The position numbers were made by a program, and so were the translations under genes. 64,000 bases of DNA from Chitinophagaceae bacterium. GTDB lineage: Bacteria; Bacteroidota; Bacteroidia; Chitinophagales; Chitinophagaceae. The stretch lies in NCBI GenBank assembly GCA_016715365.1, contig JADKAM010000001.1, positions 1 to 64,000 on the forward strand. Reading direction: 5' to 3'. How positions within the stretch are numbered: position 1 is the stretch's first letter; each line of letters starts with the position of its first letter. Positions 39,201-46,586 of this stretch are shown here, piece by piece. The notes beneath the pieces are model-generated. The model did no database searches. It was not told the DNA's origin and saw only the letters and a list, made by a program, of their open reading frames with translations.

Positions 39201-39631
39201 AAGTACTGGAAAGTGAATATTTATTGAACCCGGATCATGCAATTACCGGTGATGAGCCTGTGTACATAACTGCCGAGGATATGGAAGTAGCAACCGATGA
39301 GATACCAGGCTACGAGGTAGCCGTAAAAGGTTCTTTAACAGTTGCATTGGATATAACAATTACCGATGATCTGAAAAAAGAGGGCGATGCCAGGGAGTTT
39401 GTAAACCGGGTACAAAACATCAGAAAAGACAGTGGTTTTAATCTTACTGACAGGATAGATGTAACAGTAAGTGAAAATGCTGCGCTGCAACCGTCTATAA
39501 TTCAATATAAAGATTATATTTGCGCCGAAATTCTGGCTGATTCGCTTGCTTTTACTCCCGCCATTAACAACGGAATTGAAATTGAAGTGAATGATGCTAT
39601 ATTACAAGTGAACGTACTTAAAAAAGGATAA
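36239..39631 (+). CDS. ileS: Isoleucyl-tRNA synthetase
   Basis: Charges tRNA-Ile in the cytoplasm. It is 1130 residues, in the length range of the long Bacteroidota/eukaryote-like form. The first class I signature is PPSANGMPGIHH (about residue 50, the HIGH equivalent); KMSKRLGN is at about 671. The editing (CP1) domain lies between them (TTTPWTLPSNLG, then GTGIVHTAPDFGADD). The anticodon-binding region follows, and the C-terminal extension is without an obvious zinc finger. A 27-bp heptamer array (36891-36917) sits in frame and encodes Lys/Asn-rich residues before the editing domain. It is followed five bases later by the DksA-like gene, so the two probably share a transcript. Confidence 0.97.
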   Translation: MSGKYTEYQQLNLPSISEEILAKWKNENTFEKSVTLREGFPPFVFYEGPPSANGMPGIHHVISRTLKDLVCRYKTMQGFQVKRKGGWDTHGLPIELGVEKELGITKEDIGVKISVEDYNKKCREVVMRFKDKWDDITQKMGYWVDLNNPYVTFENNYVETLWWCLSELYKKGYLYESVSIQPFSPAAGTGLSSHELNQPGTYKDVKDTSAVAMFRIIKNEKLKIKNVDGDMFLMAWTTTPWTLPSNLGLTVGPNIDYVLVKTFNPYTHLPVNVILAKNLIGKYFKPEGENGDFENYKSDVKLLPWKVIAEFKGKDLEGMEYEQLLPSEANTLESIRGIVKDANPFHVMIDSFVTTEDGTGIVHTAPDFGADDFRVGQKNNLGYFTIINNRGQREKLVLVDKQGKFVDGVGEFSGRYVKDYKDEPGYVDVNIDIAVKLKLENRAFKVEKYEHNYPHCWRTDKPIIYYPLDAWFIKTTAVKDRMVELNKTINWKPANTGTGRFGNWLENMVDWNLSRSRFWGTPLPIWKTEDGEEELCIGSIAELNSEIKKAAEVLGGETNKHYLHEGILDLHKPYVDEITLVSPSGKPMKRVPDLIDVWFDSGAMPYAQWHFPFENKESFKESFPADFIAEGVDQTRGWFYTLHALAVLLFDSVAYKTVVSNGLVLDKNGQKMSKRLGNVVDPFATINSFGADATRWYLITNASPWDSLKFDEEGIKEVQRRFFGTLYNTYQFFALYANVDGFAFKEAYIPVKDRPEIDQWILSSLNTLIKDVQDNFDAYEPTQAGRAIEDFVNAHLSNWYVRLCRRRFWKGEYEHDKICAYQTLYECLEILCKLMAPVAPFFADWLFNNLNAVSGRFTNESVHHTDFPKVNETVIDTDLEKRMQLAQDISSLILSLRKSKKVNLKVRQPLQKVFIPAMDSTMEARIKKVEDIIKAETNIKEVDILSAENDFIQKKAKANFKTLGKKLGARMKWAAEQIAAFDNATIDKVLESEYLLNPDHAITGDEPVYITAEDMEVATDEIPGYEVAVKGSLTVALDITITDDLKKEGDAREFVNRVQNIRKDSGFNLTDRIDVTVSENAALQPSIIQYKDYICAEILADSLAFTPAINNGIEIEVNDAILQVNVLKKG
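36891..36917. repeat. Heptamer array inside ileS
   Basis: Three and a bit direct copies of a 7-bp word (AAAATGA, AAAATTA, AAAATTA, AAAATG) lie in the ileS reading frame without breaking it, encoding a run with alternating Lys at about residues 219-227. It has the period of the intergenic arrays elsewhere in the window. It lies just before the editing domain, in what should be a tolerant surface loop. Confidence 0.7.
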
Positions 39632-39635
39632 TAGT

Positions 39636-40529
39636 ATGGCTACAAAAAAGAAAGTTGCTAAACCTGCAGCTAAAAAAGTTGTTAAACCGGCAAAAAAAGC
39701 AGCACCGGTTAAAAAATCTGCCCCCAAAAAAGCGGTAGCTAAAAAACCTGTTGCCAAGAAACCGGCACCAAAGCCAGTAGCTAAGAAAACAGTAAAAAAG
39801 GTAGAAAAAGTTATAAAAAAGGCACCTAAAAAGGCAATTGTGGTAAAAAAAGCGGCAAAACCTGTTGTTAAGGCTGCCCCTAAAAAAATCGTAAAAAAAC
39901 CTATGACAAAGAAGATTGAAGTAAAAAAACCGATTGCAAAACCGGTTTCTGTGAAAAAAGCGCCAGAAAAAGTTGTGGCTCCTGTAAAAGTGGCGGCCCC
40001 TGTTAAGGCAAAATCACCCGAAAAAGCAAAAGACATCAAGATCACACCGGCAAAACCAGTTGTATTGCCTAAGATCAATACCAAAACCTCACGCAAATAC
40101 CAGCCAGATTTTACCAAGTCGGTTTTGGATCAACCAAAACATGATCTGGGAGCACCCATCAACCGTTACAGTGATGCTGACCTGGCTGAGTTCAGGGAGA
40201 TCATTCAACGTAAGTTAGATTCTGCCAAAAAAGAACTGGCTTACCTGCAGGGGTTAATTACCCGTAAGGATGAAATGGGTGGCGATAATGATGATGCCCG
40301 TTACATGACCATGGAAGATGGCAGTATGAGCATGGAAAGAGAGCAGTTGAGCCAGATGGCCAGCCGCCAGATCACTTTTATTGATCACCTGGAGAAAGCG
40401 GTAATGCGTATTGAAAATAAAACCTACGGTATTTGCCGTGTAACCGGACAGTTAATAGATAAAGCCCGTTTACGTGCAGTACCACACGCTACGTTGAGCA
40501 TGGAAGCGAAGATGGGAGCGGCTAAGTAA
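39636..40529 (+). CDS. DksA/TraR-like protein with a long histone H1-like Lys/Ala/Pro tail
   Basis: 297 residues. The first 140 or so are almost only Lys, Ala, Pro and Val (repeated KKPVAKKPA- and KKAAPVKK-like units), as in histone H1 and bacterial H1-like proteins, and should bind DNA or RNA non-specifically. The C-terminal part (about 165-297) is DksA/TraR-like: the helical coiled coil with ADLAEFREIIQRKLDSAKKE and the globular end YGICRVTGQLIDKARLRAVP. DksA binds the RNA polymerase secondary channel. Here only one of the four zinc-finger cysteines remains, so no zinc site is expected. The acidic tip is represented by GGDNDDARYM. It follows ileS by 4 bp and ends in a terminator at 40553. 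Confidence 0.88.
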   Translation: MATKKKVAKPAAKKVVKPAKKAAPVKKSAPKKAVAKKPVAKKPAPKPVAKKTVKKVEKVIKKAPKKAIVVKKAAKPVVKAAPKKIVKKPMTKKIEVKKPIAKPVSVKKAPEKVVAPVKVAAPVKAKSPEKAKDIKITPAKPVVLPKINTKTSRKYQPDFTKSVLDQPKHDLGAPINRYSDADLAEFREIIQRKLDSAKKELAYLQGLITRKDEMGGDNDDARYMTMEDGSMSMEREQLSQMASRQITFIDHLEKAVMRIENKTYGICRVTGQLIDKARLRAVPHATLSMEAKMGAAK

Positions 40530-40534
40530 GTCAA

Positions 40535-40552
40535 AAGTTATAAGTAATAAGT
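40535..40552. repeat. Short heptamer array after the dksA-like gene
   Basis: AAGTTAT, AAGTAAT and AAGT form a direct 7-bp periodic run that starts six bases past the stop codon and runs into the terminator. There is only one arm. Confidence 0.5.
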
Positions 40553-40587
40553 AAAAAAGGAGCATGAGAAATCGTTCTCCTTTTTTT
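40553..40587 (+). terminator. Terminator after the dksA-like gene
   Basis: AAAAAAGGAG pairs with CTCCTTTTTTT around a 14-base loop that can pair partly with itself. It ends in seven Ts, 24 bp after the stop. Confidence 0.8.
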
Positions 40588-40596
40588 ATTGGCAAA

Positions 40597-40630
40597 CTTT
40601 GTGAACCTTTGCGTCTTAGTGCTTTCGTGG
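40597..40630. repeat. Degenerate CTTTGTG-type repeat before the VOC gene
   Basis: A quasi-periodic run of CTTTGTG, CTTTGCG, CTTAGTG and CTTTCGTG words at 7-10 bp spacing just upstream of the VOC gene. It looks like another family of the same short-word arrays; no inverted partner is seen. Confidence 0.5.
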
Positions 40631-40645
40631 TTAAAACTTACTACT

Positions 40646-40993
40646 ATGTTTAAAAAATTAAGAACTGTTATTTATTATGTACCCGATCTGCAGGAAGCAA
40701 AAGCATGGTACAGCAAACTAACCGGTGTACAACCCTATTTTGATGAAGCCTTTTATGTAGGTTTTGATTTTAACGGTTGCGAACTGGGTTTGCATCCGCA
40801 GGATGAAACCGTAACCCCGGGCAATCAAACCGTAAGCCATTGGGCAGTGGATGAAATTGAAAACTGCGTTCAAAAATTAGTAGCCCAAGGAGCAACTATT
40901 TTGTATGCTGTTGCTGATGTAGGTGGAGGAATAAAAGTAGCAACGGTTATAGATCCCTGGGGAAATGCTGTGGGGTTGATTGAGGGGGCGTAA
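40646..40993 (+). CDS. VOC (glyoxalase/bleomycin-resistance) superfamily protein
   Basis: A small cytoplasmic protein of 115 residues with the paired beta-alpha-beta-beta-beta fold pattern. VIYYVPDLQEAKAWYSKLTG is the first unit; VSHWAVDEIENCVQKLVAQG and DPWGNAVGLIEG form the second. Metal-site candidates typical of the superfamily are not complete, and the actual reaction cannot be named. The frame opens 19 codons earlier, but those translate the repeat at 40597-40630, so I take the ATG at 40646. It converges with the ABC exporter gene, with three bases between. Confidence 0.85.
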   Translation: MFKKLRTVIYYVPDLQEAKAWYSKLTGVQPYFDEAFYVGFDFNGCELGLHPQDETVTPGNQTVSHWAVDEIENCVQKLVAQGATILYAVADVGGGIKVATVIDPWGNAVGLIEGA

Positions 40994-40996
40994 AAT

Positions 40997-42820
40997 TTAC
41001 CGCACTTCCTGCATATCCACCAACCTCTTATAAAATCCATTCTGTGCAATCAAACTATCGTGCGTTCCTCTTTCAACGATCTCGCCTTTTTGTAAAACAA
41101 TGATTTCATCTGCGTGACGAATAGTGCTGAGACGATGGGCAATAACCAATGATGTACGGTTATTCATCAGATTATTTATAGCATCCTGTACCAGTCTTTC
41201 ACTTTCTGTATCTAATGATGAAGTAGCTTCATCCAAAATTAAAATAGGCGGATTTTTTAAAACGGCTCTTGCAATTGTCATGCGCTGGCGTTCGCCGCCA
41301 CTTAGTTTGCCGCCACGGTCGCCAATATTGGTTTTATATCCATCTTCTTTTTGTACAATAAAATTATGGGCATTGGCAATTTTTGCTGCCTGCTCAATGG
41401 CCTGGGGTGTTGCATTATCAATACCCAGCGTAATGTTATTGGCAATGGTATCATTAAATAAAATGGGCTCCTGGGTTACAATGCCCATCAGGCCTCTTAA
41501 CTCATCAAGCGAATAGTCTTTTATATTAATTCCGTCAATCAGCAGTTCACCGCTGCTTACATCATGAAACCTGGGCACCAGGTCGGCCAATGTACTTTTA
41601 CCGGCACCACTGCTGCCCACCAATGCCACGGTTTTTCCTTTTTCTATTTTTAAATTGATGTTCTTCAAAATAGTCACATCATCATAAGCAAAACCAACAT
41701 TTTTAAATTCAATGGAATGCTCAAAACTTTTTATTGCTTTTGGATTGGCTGCTTCCTGCACCATTACCGGTGCCTGCAGCACTTCTTCAATACGTGCAAT
41801 AGCAGCGGTGCCTTTCTGCATATTGTAAAAAGAAGTGGATAATGCTTTTGCCGGACTTATTATTTGTGTAAATATCCCGATGTACATGATAAATCCTTTG
41901 TCGGTCAATCCGCCGGCATTGCCACCCAATACCAGCTGGCCACCAAAATAAAGAATGCCACATAATATCAGCACACCTAAAAATTCTGATAAAGGCGAAG
42001 CAAGATCTCTCCTGTATTGCATTTTATTTTTTACATGAAACAGGGCTTCATTGTGCTCTTCAAATTTTTTACCCACCAGCCGCTCTGCAGTAAAAGCTTT
42101 TATTACCCGTAAGCCACTTAATGTTTCATCCAGCACAGAAAGTGCCTCACCCTGTTTTATGGCTGCAGCATTTGATTGCTTTTTAAGTGTGCGGCTTATA
42201 CGGCCAATTATAAAACCGGTAACCGGTAAAAAGATCAATAAGAAAAGCGAAAGTTTGGGACTTATAAAAACCAACGTCGAAAGCAGTATGATCAGGTTCA
42301 ACGGATCTTTGATCAATCCTTCAACAGTACCCACCACCGAATTTTCAAGTTCGCCTACATCATTGGTCATGCGACTCATAATATCGCCTTTGCGCTGCTC
42401 GGTAAAATAGCCAATGGGCATGATGAGTATTTTCTGAAACAGTTCTCTCCGCAAACGGTTCATCACGCCATTACGCATGGGCGCCAGTATATAATACGAT
42501 AAATAGGTAAACAGGTTTTTTAAGAACACGGCTATGAGCACCATCACACAAATTAGTGCCAGTACATACACTTTGCCATTTGCTTTCATCAGCTCCTGCA
42601 AATGATAGCTTATATAACGGATAAAGTCCTGTGAGTTGGTGATTGTTTCAGGTTCCAGTACATCAGCTTTACCCTTTGTAAAAATCAGATCTATAAAAAA
42701 AGGCAAAGAGCCAATGGATGCAACTGAAAATACAATTGCCAATACAATGAATAAAAAGTATAAAACAATATTGGACTTATAGGCTGCCAGGTAGCGGAAA
42801 AGCCTTGCGTATTTCTTCAT
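40997..42820 (-). CDS. ABC exporter, fused permease/ATPase (MsbA/LmrA type)
   Basis: A 607-residue half-transporter of the inner membrane that works as a homodimer. Six transmembrane helices fill residues 1-330. The ATPase domain has Walker A LVGSSGAGKST (about 395), signature LSGGERQRMTIARA (about 502), Walker B PILILDEATSS (about 525) and the H-loop in LVIAHRLSTIRHADEI. The nearest family is MsbA-like lipid or multidrug exporters; the substrate is not readable from the sequence. The start is the ATG at 42818-42820. It is divergent from rbfA across 113 bp and convergent with the VOC gene, so it is monocistronic. Confidence 0.93.
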   Translation of the reverse strand: MKKYARLFRYLAAYKSNIVLYFLFIVLAIVFSVASIGSLPFFIDLIFTKGKADVLEPETITNSQDFIRYISYHLQELMKANGKVYVLALICVMVLIAVFLKNLFTYLSYYILAPMRNGVMNRLRRELFQKILIMPIGYFTEQRKGDIMSRMTNDVGELENSVVGTVEGLIKDPLNLIILLSTLVFISPKLSLFLLIFLPVTGFIIGRISRTLKKQSNAAAIKQGEALSVLDETLSGLRVIKAFTAERLVGKKFEEHNEALFHVKNKMQYRRDLASPLSEFLGVLILCGILYFGGQLVLGGNAGGLTDKGFIMYIGIFTQIISPAKALSTSFYNMQKGTAAIARIEEVLQAPVMVQEAANPKAIKSFEHSIEFKNVGFAYDDVTILKNINLKIEKGKTVALVGSSGAGKSTLADLVPRFHDVSSGELLIDGINIKDYSLDELRGLMGIVTQEPILFNDTIANNITLGIDNATPQAIEQAAKIANAHNFIVQKEDGYKTNIGDRGGKLSGGERQRMTIARAVLKNPPILILDEATSSLDTESERLVQDAINNLMNNRTSLVIAHRLSTIRHADEIIVLQKGEIVERGTHDSLIAQNGFYKRLVDMQEVR

Positions 42821-42933
42821 GTTTTTAAAATTCGGTCAAATCAGGGCAAAGTAACTAATTTTACAGCAAACCCCGTCCCGATTGTTACAGGAACACAGGA
42901 GGTTTCTTAAAAAGACGTTTAAACCGAAAGAAT

Positions 42934-43299
42934 ATGTTAGAAGGTAAAAGACAAAAGATGGTGGCAGGATTGCTTAATAAAGAATTAAGTGATATTTTTC
43001 AGCGGTTGGGATTATCGATGATGGACGGCGGCATGGTTTCCATCTCATCTGTAAAAATTACACCCGACCTGTATGAGGCAAGGATATACCTGAGTTTCTT
43101 CCAGGTAAAAGACAGTTTTGACGCTTTAAAGAAAATTGAAGAACGCAGCTGGGAAATAAAAAAAGAATTAACTGCAAGAGTACGCCACCAGTTACGCAGT
43201 ATGCCTAAACTTACTTTTTTTATTGATGATACGCTGGATTATGTAGATAAGATGGAAAAGATATTTAAGGACATAAAGAAAGACGAAAATGGTTCATAG
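42934..43299 (+). CDS. rbfA: Ribosome-binding factor A
   Basis: RbfA helps mature the 30S subunit and the 5' end of 16S rRNA. The 121-residue protein has the KH-like pattern: KRQKMVAGLLNKELSDIFQR, MVSISSVKITPDLYEARIYL, and IKKELTARVRHQLRSMPKLT with FFIDDTLDY. Its stop TAG (43297-43299) lies within the first word of a heptamer repeat, so the last residues (NGS) are encoded by repeat sequence. It is followed by a permease gene that starts exactly at the end of the repeat. Confidence 0.95.
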   Translation: MLEGKRQKMVAGLLNKELSDIFQRLGLSMMDGGMVSISSVKITPDLYEARIYLSFFQVKDSFDALKKIEERSWEIKKELTARVRHQLRSMPKLTFFIDDTLDYVDKMEKIFKDIKKDENGS

Positions 43300-43380
43300 T
43301 TCATGGTTCATTGTTCATAGCATCAAATTAACTATGGAGTTTCAAACCATGAACTATTAACTATCAACCATGAACTATTA
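43291..43380. repeat. Inverted heptamer repeat filling the rbfA-permease gap
   Basis: The left arm (43291-43320) consists of GTTCATA, GTTCATG, GTTCATT words. The right arm (43332-43380) has the complementary ATGAACT/ATCAACC-type words, with an 11-base spacer. The left arm supplies the rbfA stop, and the last base of the right arm is the A of the next gene's ATG. The element therefore fits precisely between two reading frames. Confidence 0.85.
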
Positions 43381-44600
43381 TGTATTTCACCTTTGCCTGG
43401 AGATATTTTAAAGCAAAAAAAAGCGCCAATGCCATCAACATCATTGCCTGGGTTACAGTGGGTGTTATTGCATTTGCTACCTGCTGCCAGGTTTTGGTAC
43501 TGAGTGTTTTTAATGGTTTTGAAGACCTGGTTAAATCTTTATACTCTTCTTTTTACAGTGATATTAAAATCGTACCTGCCACCGGAAAAACTTTTATACT
43601 TACTGCGGAACAAATTGCTTCTATTAAAAACCAGCCGGCTGTTGCGGCTTTTTCGATGATTGCCGAAGACAAGGCCCTGCTTAAAAATTACGATGCAAGA
43701 ACCCGTGTTTACCTGAAAGGGGTTGATGATAATTATATAAAAGTAAGTGGCGTTGCCGCCAAAACAAACCGGGGGAAATATTTTACCGGCACCACAGAAG
43801 ATCCTTACCTGGTAGCCGGTTCGGGCATTCAAAGTGCAACTTCTTTAAATCTTGATCCTGCACTGCAGGGCAATGACATTACCATTATCTTACCCAAAAA
43901 AAACAGTGTTGATAATGATCCCCTGAAATCTATCAGCGAAGGATTTATTAAAGCCGCCGGTTCATTTACCATTCAGCAGGATTTTGATGATAACTATGCC
44001 ATTACCAATATTGGTTTTGTAAAACAGCAGATGGGTTTTGCTGCTGATGAATACAGTGCGGTGGAAATTAAACTGAAAAATGAAGGCGACTCAAAAGATG
44101 AGAAAGAAAAATTAGCAACCTTACTTGGTAAAAATTACAAAGTTCAAACCAAGTACGAGCAAAATACCAGCCTGTACAATACCATGAAACTGGAGAAGTG
44201 GGCCATTTACGGCGTACTTACTTTGATCCTCATCATTGCGGCATTTAATATGGTAAGTGCCTTAACCATGCTGGTACTGGAAAAAAGAAAAGACATCAGC
44301 GTACTGCAAAGCATGGGCGCAGGACAAAACAGTATTTTAAAAATATTTCTAAGCGAAGGATTATTGCTGGGATGTATTGGCACTGTTGCAGGCATCATCC
44401 TGGCCACTATAATTTGCCTGCTGCAAATAAAATTTGAAATTATTAAACTGGCAGGAGGTTCTTTTCTGCTGGATTATTTTCCGGTAAAACTAATTGCAAC
44501 AGATTATATTCTGGTAGCAGCAACAGCCATTGCCATTGCATTCATTGCAGCCTGGTTTCCTGCACGCAAAGCCAGCAGGCAGGGGTTTGAATTGAGATAA
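43380..44600 (+). CDS. FtsX-like ABC permease (LolC/LolE type)
   Basis: A 406-residue inner-membrane permease. An N-terminal helix (NAINIIAWVTVGVIAFATCC) is followed by a periplasmic MacB-like domain of about 220 residues, then three helices of the FtsX module (ALTMLVLEKRKDISVLQSMG, LLLGCIGTVAGIILATIICL, ATAIAIAFIAAWFPARKAS). This four-helix layout is that of LolC/E, which extracts lipoproteins from the inner membrane with the ATPase LolD. LolD is not encoded next to it, so the assignment is by architecture. The start ATG is contiguous with the repeat at 43291-43380. It converges with rodA. Confidence 0.9.
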   Translation: MYFTFAWRYFKAKKSANAINIIAWVTVGVIAFATCCQVLVLSVFNGFEDLVKSLYSSFYSDIKIVPATGKTFILTAEQIASIKNQPAVAAFSMIAEDKALLKNYDARTRVYLKGVDDNYIKVSGVAAKTNRGKYFTGTTEDPYLVAGSGIQSATSLNLDPALQGNDITIILPKKNSVDNDPLKSISEGFIKAAGSFTIQQDFDDNYAITNIGFVKQQMGFAADEYSAVEIKLKNEGDSKDEKEKLATLLGKNYKVQTKYEQNTSLYNTMKLEKWAIYGVLTLILIIAAFNMVSALTMLVLEKRKDISVLQSMGAGQNSILKIFLSEGLLLGCIGTVAGIILATIICLLQIKFEIIKLAGGSFLLDYFPVKLIATDYILVAATAIAIAFIAAWFPARKASRQGFELR

Positions 44601-44602
44601 AG

Positions 44603-44762
44603 AACCCCCTCCGCCCCCTGAAGGGGGAACGTTGGAGTTCATTAACGAAAGTCTTTTTATTTCTTAAAAGAGTTGAATTTTATAAATAGCACGTAGCAAT
44701 TTTCATTAAGCCCTTTAATATCGTAGGGACCAGTTCCCCTTTCAGGTGTCGGAGGGGGGTTT
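44603..44762. repeat. Long inverted repeat between convergent genes
   Basis: The left arm (44603-44630, beginning AACCCCCTCCG) and right arm (44733-44762, ending in the complement) match over about 28 bp with a few mismatches, around a 102-bp spacer. Each arm also contains its own small hairpin (CCCCCT..AGGGGG in the left). It lies between two stop codons, so it may end transcription from both sides. CCCCCT-rich repeats of this look are common between Bacteroidota genes. Confidence 0.85.
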
Positions 44763-44764
44763 AT

Positions 44765-46120
44765 CTACCGCAACACCATCTGCCTGTCAGCATCCAGCTT
44801 TATCAATATAAAAATAAGAATGGTGAATGTAAGCAGTGAAGAACCTCCATAACTCATTAATGGAAGCGTGATACCGATCACAGGTGCAAGGCCAATCGTT
44901 ACACAAATATTTACTGCAATATGAAAAAACATGATGGCTGCAACGGAATAGGCATATACCCTGCTAAAGGTACTTCGTTGCCTTTCGGCAAGTTTTATTA
45001 TCCGCAAAAGAAAAAAGAGATATACAAACATCAACAGGCCGCTGCCCAAAAAGCCAAAGTTTTCACCAACGGATGTAAAGATAAAATCAGTATGCTGCTC
45101 GGGCACAAAATCGCCCCGGGTTTGTGTACCCTTTAAAAAACCTTTACCCAAAAAACCGCCTGAGCCAATGGCAATTTTAGATTGCTTCACATTATAATTC
45201 TGCTGATCGGCTTTGTTTTGTTTTTGCTTTTGCTCTTCTGCATTGGGCGCATCAAGGCTTGCTGTTTTATCTGCAAAAGGATTATCAACCCCCACCATAC
45301 TGAAAATCCTGTTGGCCTGGTATGGTTTAAATACGTGTTTAAAAGTAAATGGTATAACCAACCCTACAAATAAAGAACTGAATGCCCAGGCTGAAACTAT
45401 AATCACCAGCAGTTGCCTGTTTCGCCGTATACTTCTGCGGTTAAAATAAATAAACAATGCAGCAAGTATGGCAAATGCTATAAGCAGGGTTTTAGTACTA
45501 AACAGCAATGATACCACCAGCAAAACCGCCATAGATACACCGGCAATTAAATAACCCGGTGGCAAACCTTCGCGGTACATGGGAATTAAAAATGAAAAAT
45601 ACACCAATGCCAAACCGGTTTCGCCCTGCAAAATAGAAAGCACAGCAGGTGTAAAAGCAATGGCTGCTGCAATCATTTGCGATTTGGGTTTTTTAAAATC
45701 TGTTTCGGGCATCGATAAATATTTCGACAATGCCAGTGCTGTAAATATTTTACACAGTTCAACCGGCTGCAGGTTCATAAACCCAAGCGGTATCCAGCTT
45801 TTAGAACCTTTGATCTCTTTACCTAAAACAAAAGTCGCCAGTATTAATACAATTCCAATCAGGTAAGAAATATTGGATGTTGCAGTAAACAGTTTACTAT
45901 CTGTGAGTAAAATAAAAATGGCAATTATGGCGGAAGCCGCAAAAAAGAAAAGCTGTTTGCTGTAATTTTTTTTAAAGCCGATCAGGGTTTGCACAAAATT
46001 ATCTGTGCTTTTATACTCGACAGAATAAATACACACAATCCCAAACAGTACAATCAAGGCATATAGCCAAACCATCAGCCAGTCGATGCCTTTTGATATG
46101 GTGGGGTTTTTATTGTGCAT
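44765..46120 (-). CDS. rodA: Rod-shape determining SEDS peptidoglycan polymerase RodA
   Basis: RodA polymerises glycan strands for cylindrical growth together with PBP2. About ten helices are visible. Family motifs are KGSKSWIPLGFMNLQPVELC (about residue 110), GKGFLKGTQTRGDFVPEQHT with DFIFTSVGENFGFLG, and the C-terminal LPLMSYGGSSLL. The ATG at 46118-46120 (MHNKNPTISKGIDWL) gives 451 residues. The open frame continues to 46162 only because the neighbouring repeat has no stop in that frame. The gene is the last of the mre operon, separated from mrdA by the S23 cassette. Confidence 0.95.
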   Translation of the reverse strand: MHNKNPTISKGIDWLMVWLYALIVLFGIVCIYSVEYKSTDNFVQTLIGFKKNYSKQLFFFAASAIIAIFILLTDSKLFTATSNISYLIGIVLILATFVLGKEIKGSKSWIPLGFMNLQPVELCKIFTALALSKYLSMPETDFKKPKSQMIAAAIAFTPAVLSILQGETGLALVYFSFLIPMYREGLPPGYLIAGVSMAVLLVVSLLFSTKTLLIAFAILAALFIYFNRRSIRRNRQLLVIIVSAWAFSSLFVGLVIPFTFKHVFKPYQANRIFSMVGVDNPFADKTASLDAPNAEEQKQKQNKADQQNYNVKQSKIAIGSGGFLGKGFLKGTQTRGDFVPEQHTDFIFTSVGENFGFLGSGLLMFVYLFFLLRIIKLAERQRSTFSRVYAYSVAAIMFFHIAVNICVTIGLAPVIGITLPLMSYGGSSLLTFTILIFILIKLDADRQMVLR

Positions 46121-46586
46121 AAATCGTGAGTGGTGAGTAGTGAATCGTGAGTTAATACACAATCATCTTGCTGAGCATTTTAAAAGTTTTAATTATCAGG
46201 TCACCGGTTTGTGTTAGATCTTCTTTTTTAAAATATTCCAGCTCTACTGCAATATCTAAAATCGTATTTATTTCAATTACCGAACCTCTTGAAATTTCAT
46301 AATACCTTCTTCTTTCTATATCCGATTTTCTCGAGCTGCCTTCTGCAATATTAAGCTGAATAGATAATGCTGCTCTTCTTAATTGCTGTGTCATATTAAA
46401 TCTCTCATCGGGTGGCAACAATTTTGATACTTTATAACAACTTAAAACAAGGCTTTTGCCGGCAATGAACACATCCAGTTTTGTGTGTGCTAAATTTAAA
46501 AACATAAAAAATATTTTAAGTTTCGATCTTCTATGTTATCACGCTTCCACCACTCACGATTCACTACTCACCACTTACATCTCACT
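46121..46586. mobile_element. S23-type cassette: four-helix-bundle gene framed by inverted heptamer arrays
   Basis: A 23-bp perfect inverted repeat, 46130-46152 and 46552-46574, encloses 399 bp that hold little but one gene. The arms are arrays of GTGAGTG, GTGAGTA and GTGAATC words and continue imperfectly outward. The unit lies exactly between the mrdA stop (its TGA at 46582-46584 is inside the array) and the rodA ATG (46120). In an mrdA-rodA transcript the arms would pair and place the gene in the loop. The 23S rRNA intervening sequences of Leptospira and Coxiella that encode S23 proteins have the same form. I infer a mobile or formerly mobile unit. There is no transposase and no visible target duplication. 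Confidence 0.7.
46152..46505 (-). CDS. Four-helix-bundle protein of the S23 / intervening-sequence family
   Basis: A 117-residue, helix-rich protein. The family core is clear: LSCYKVSKLLPPDERFNMTQ, then QLRRAALSIQLNIAEGSSRK, then an amphipathic helix pair around YEISRGSVIEINTILDIAVE. This family (TIGR02436 type) was first found in 23S rRNA intervening sequences and shares its fold with Avd of diversity-generating retroelements. Its biochemical role is not established, though basic surfaces suggest nucleic-acid binding. No reverse transcriptase or template repeat is present here, so it is not a DGR. The gene interrupts an otherwise canonical mre/mrd operon and is enclosed by inverted repeats. 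Its stop TAA follows directly on the left arm. Confidence 0.92.
   Translation of the reverse strand: MFLNLAHTKLDVFIAGKSLVLSCYKVSKLLPPDERFNMTQQLRRAALSIQLNIAEGSSRKSDIERRRYYEISRGSVIEINTILDIAVELEYFKKEDLTQTGDLIIKTFKMLSKMIVY

Noticed and set aside
39602..40117. A 171-codon hydrophobic open frame on the minus strand
   Set aside because: It is the antisense of the Lys/Ala-rich tail of the DksA-like gene. Poly-Lys codons read backwards give Phe/Leu-rich nonsense. No start signal and no family pattern.
46152..46505. Diversity-generating retroelement, because the S23 fold resembles Avd
   Set aside because: No reverse transcriptase, no template or variable repeat, and no C-type lectin target nearby.
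46121..46586. Classical insertion sequence
   Set aside because: No transposase gene, and no direct target duplication could be identified next to the arms.
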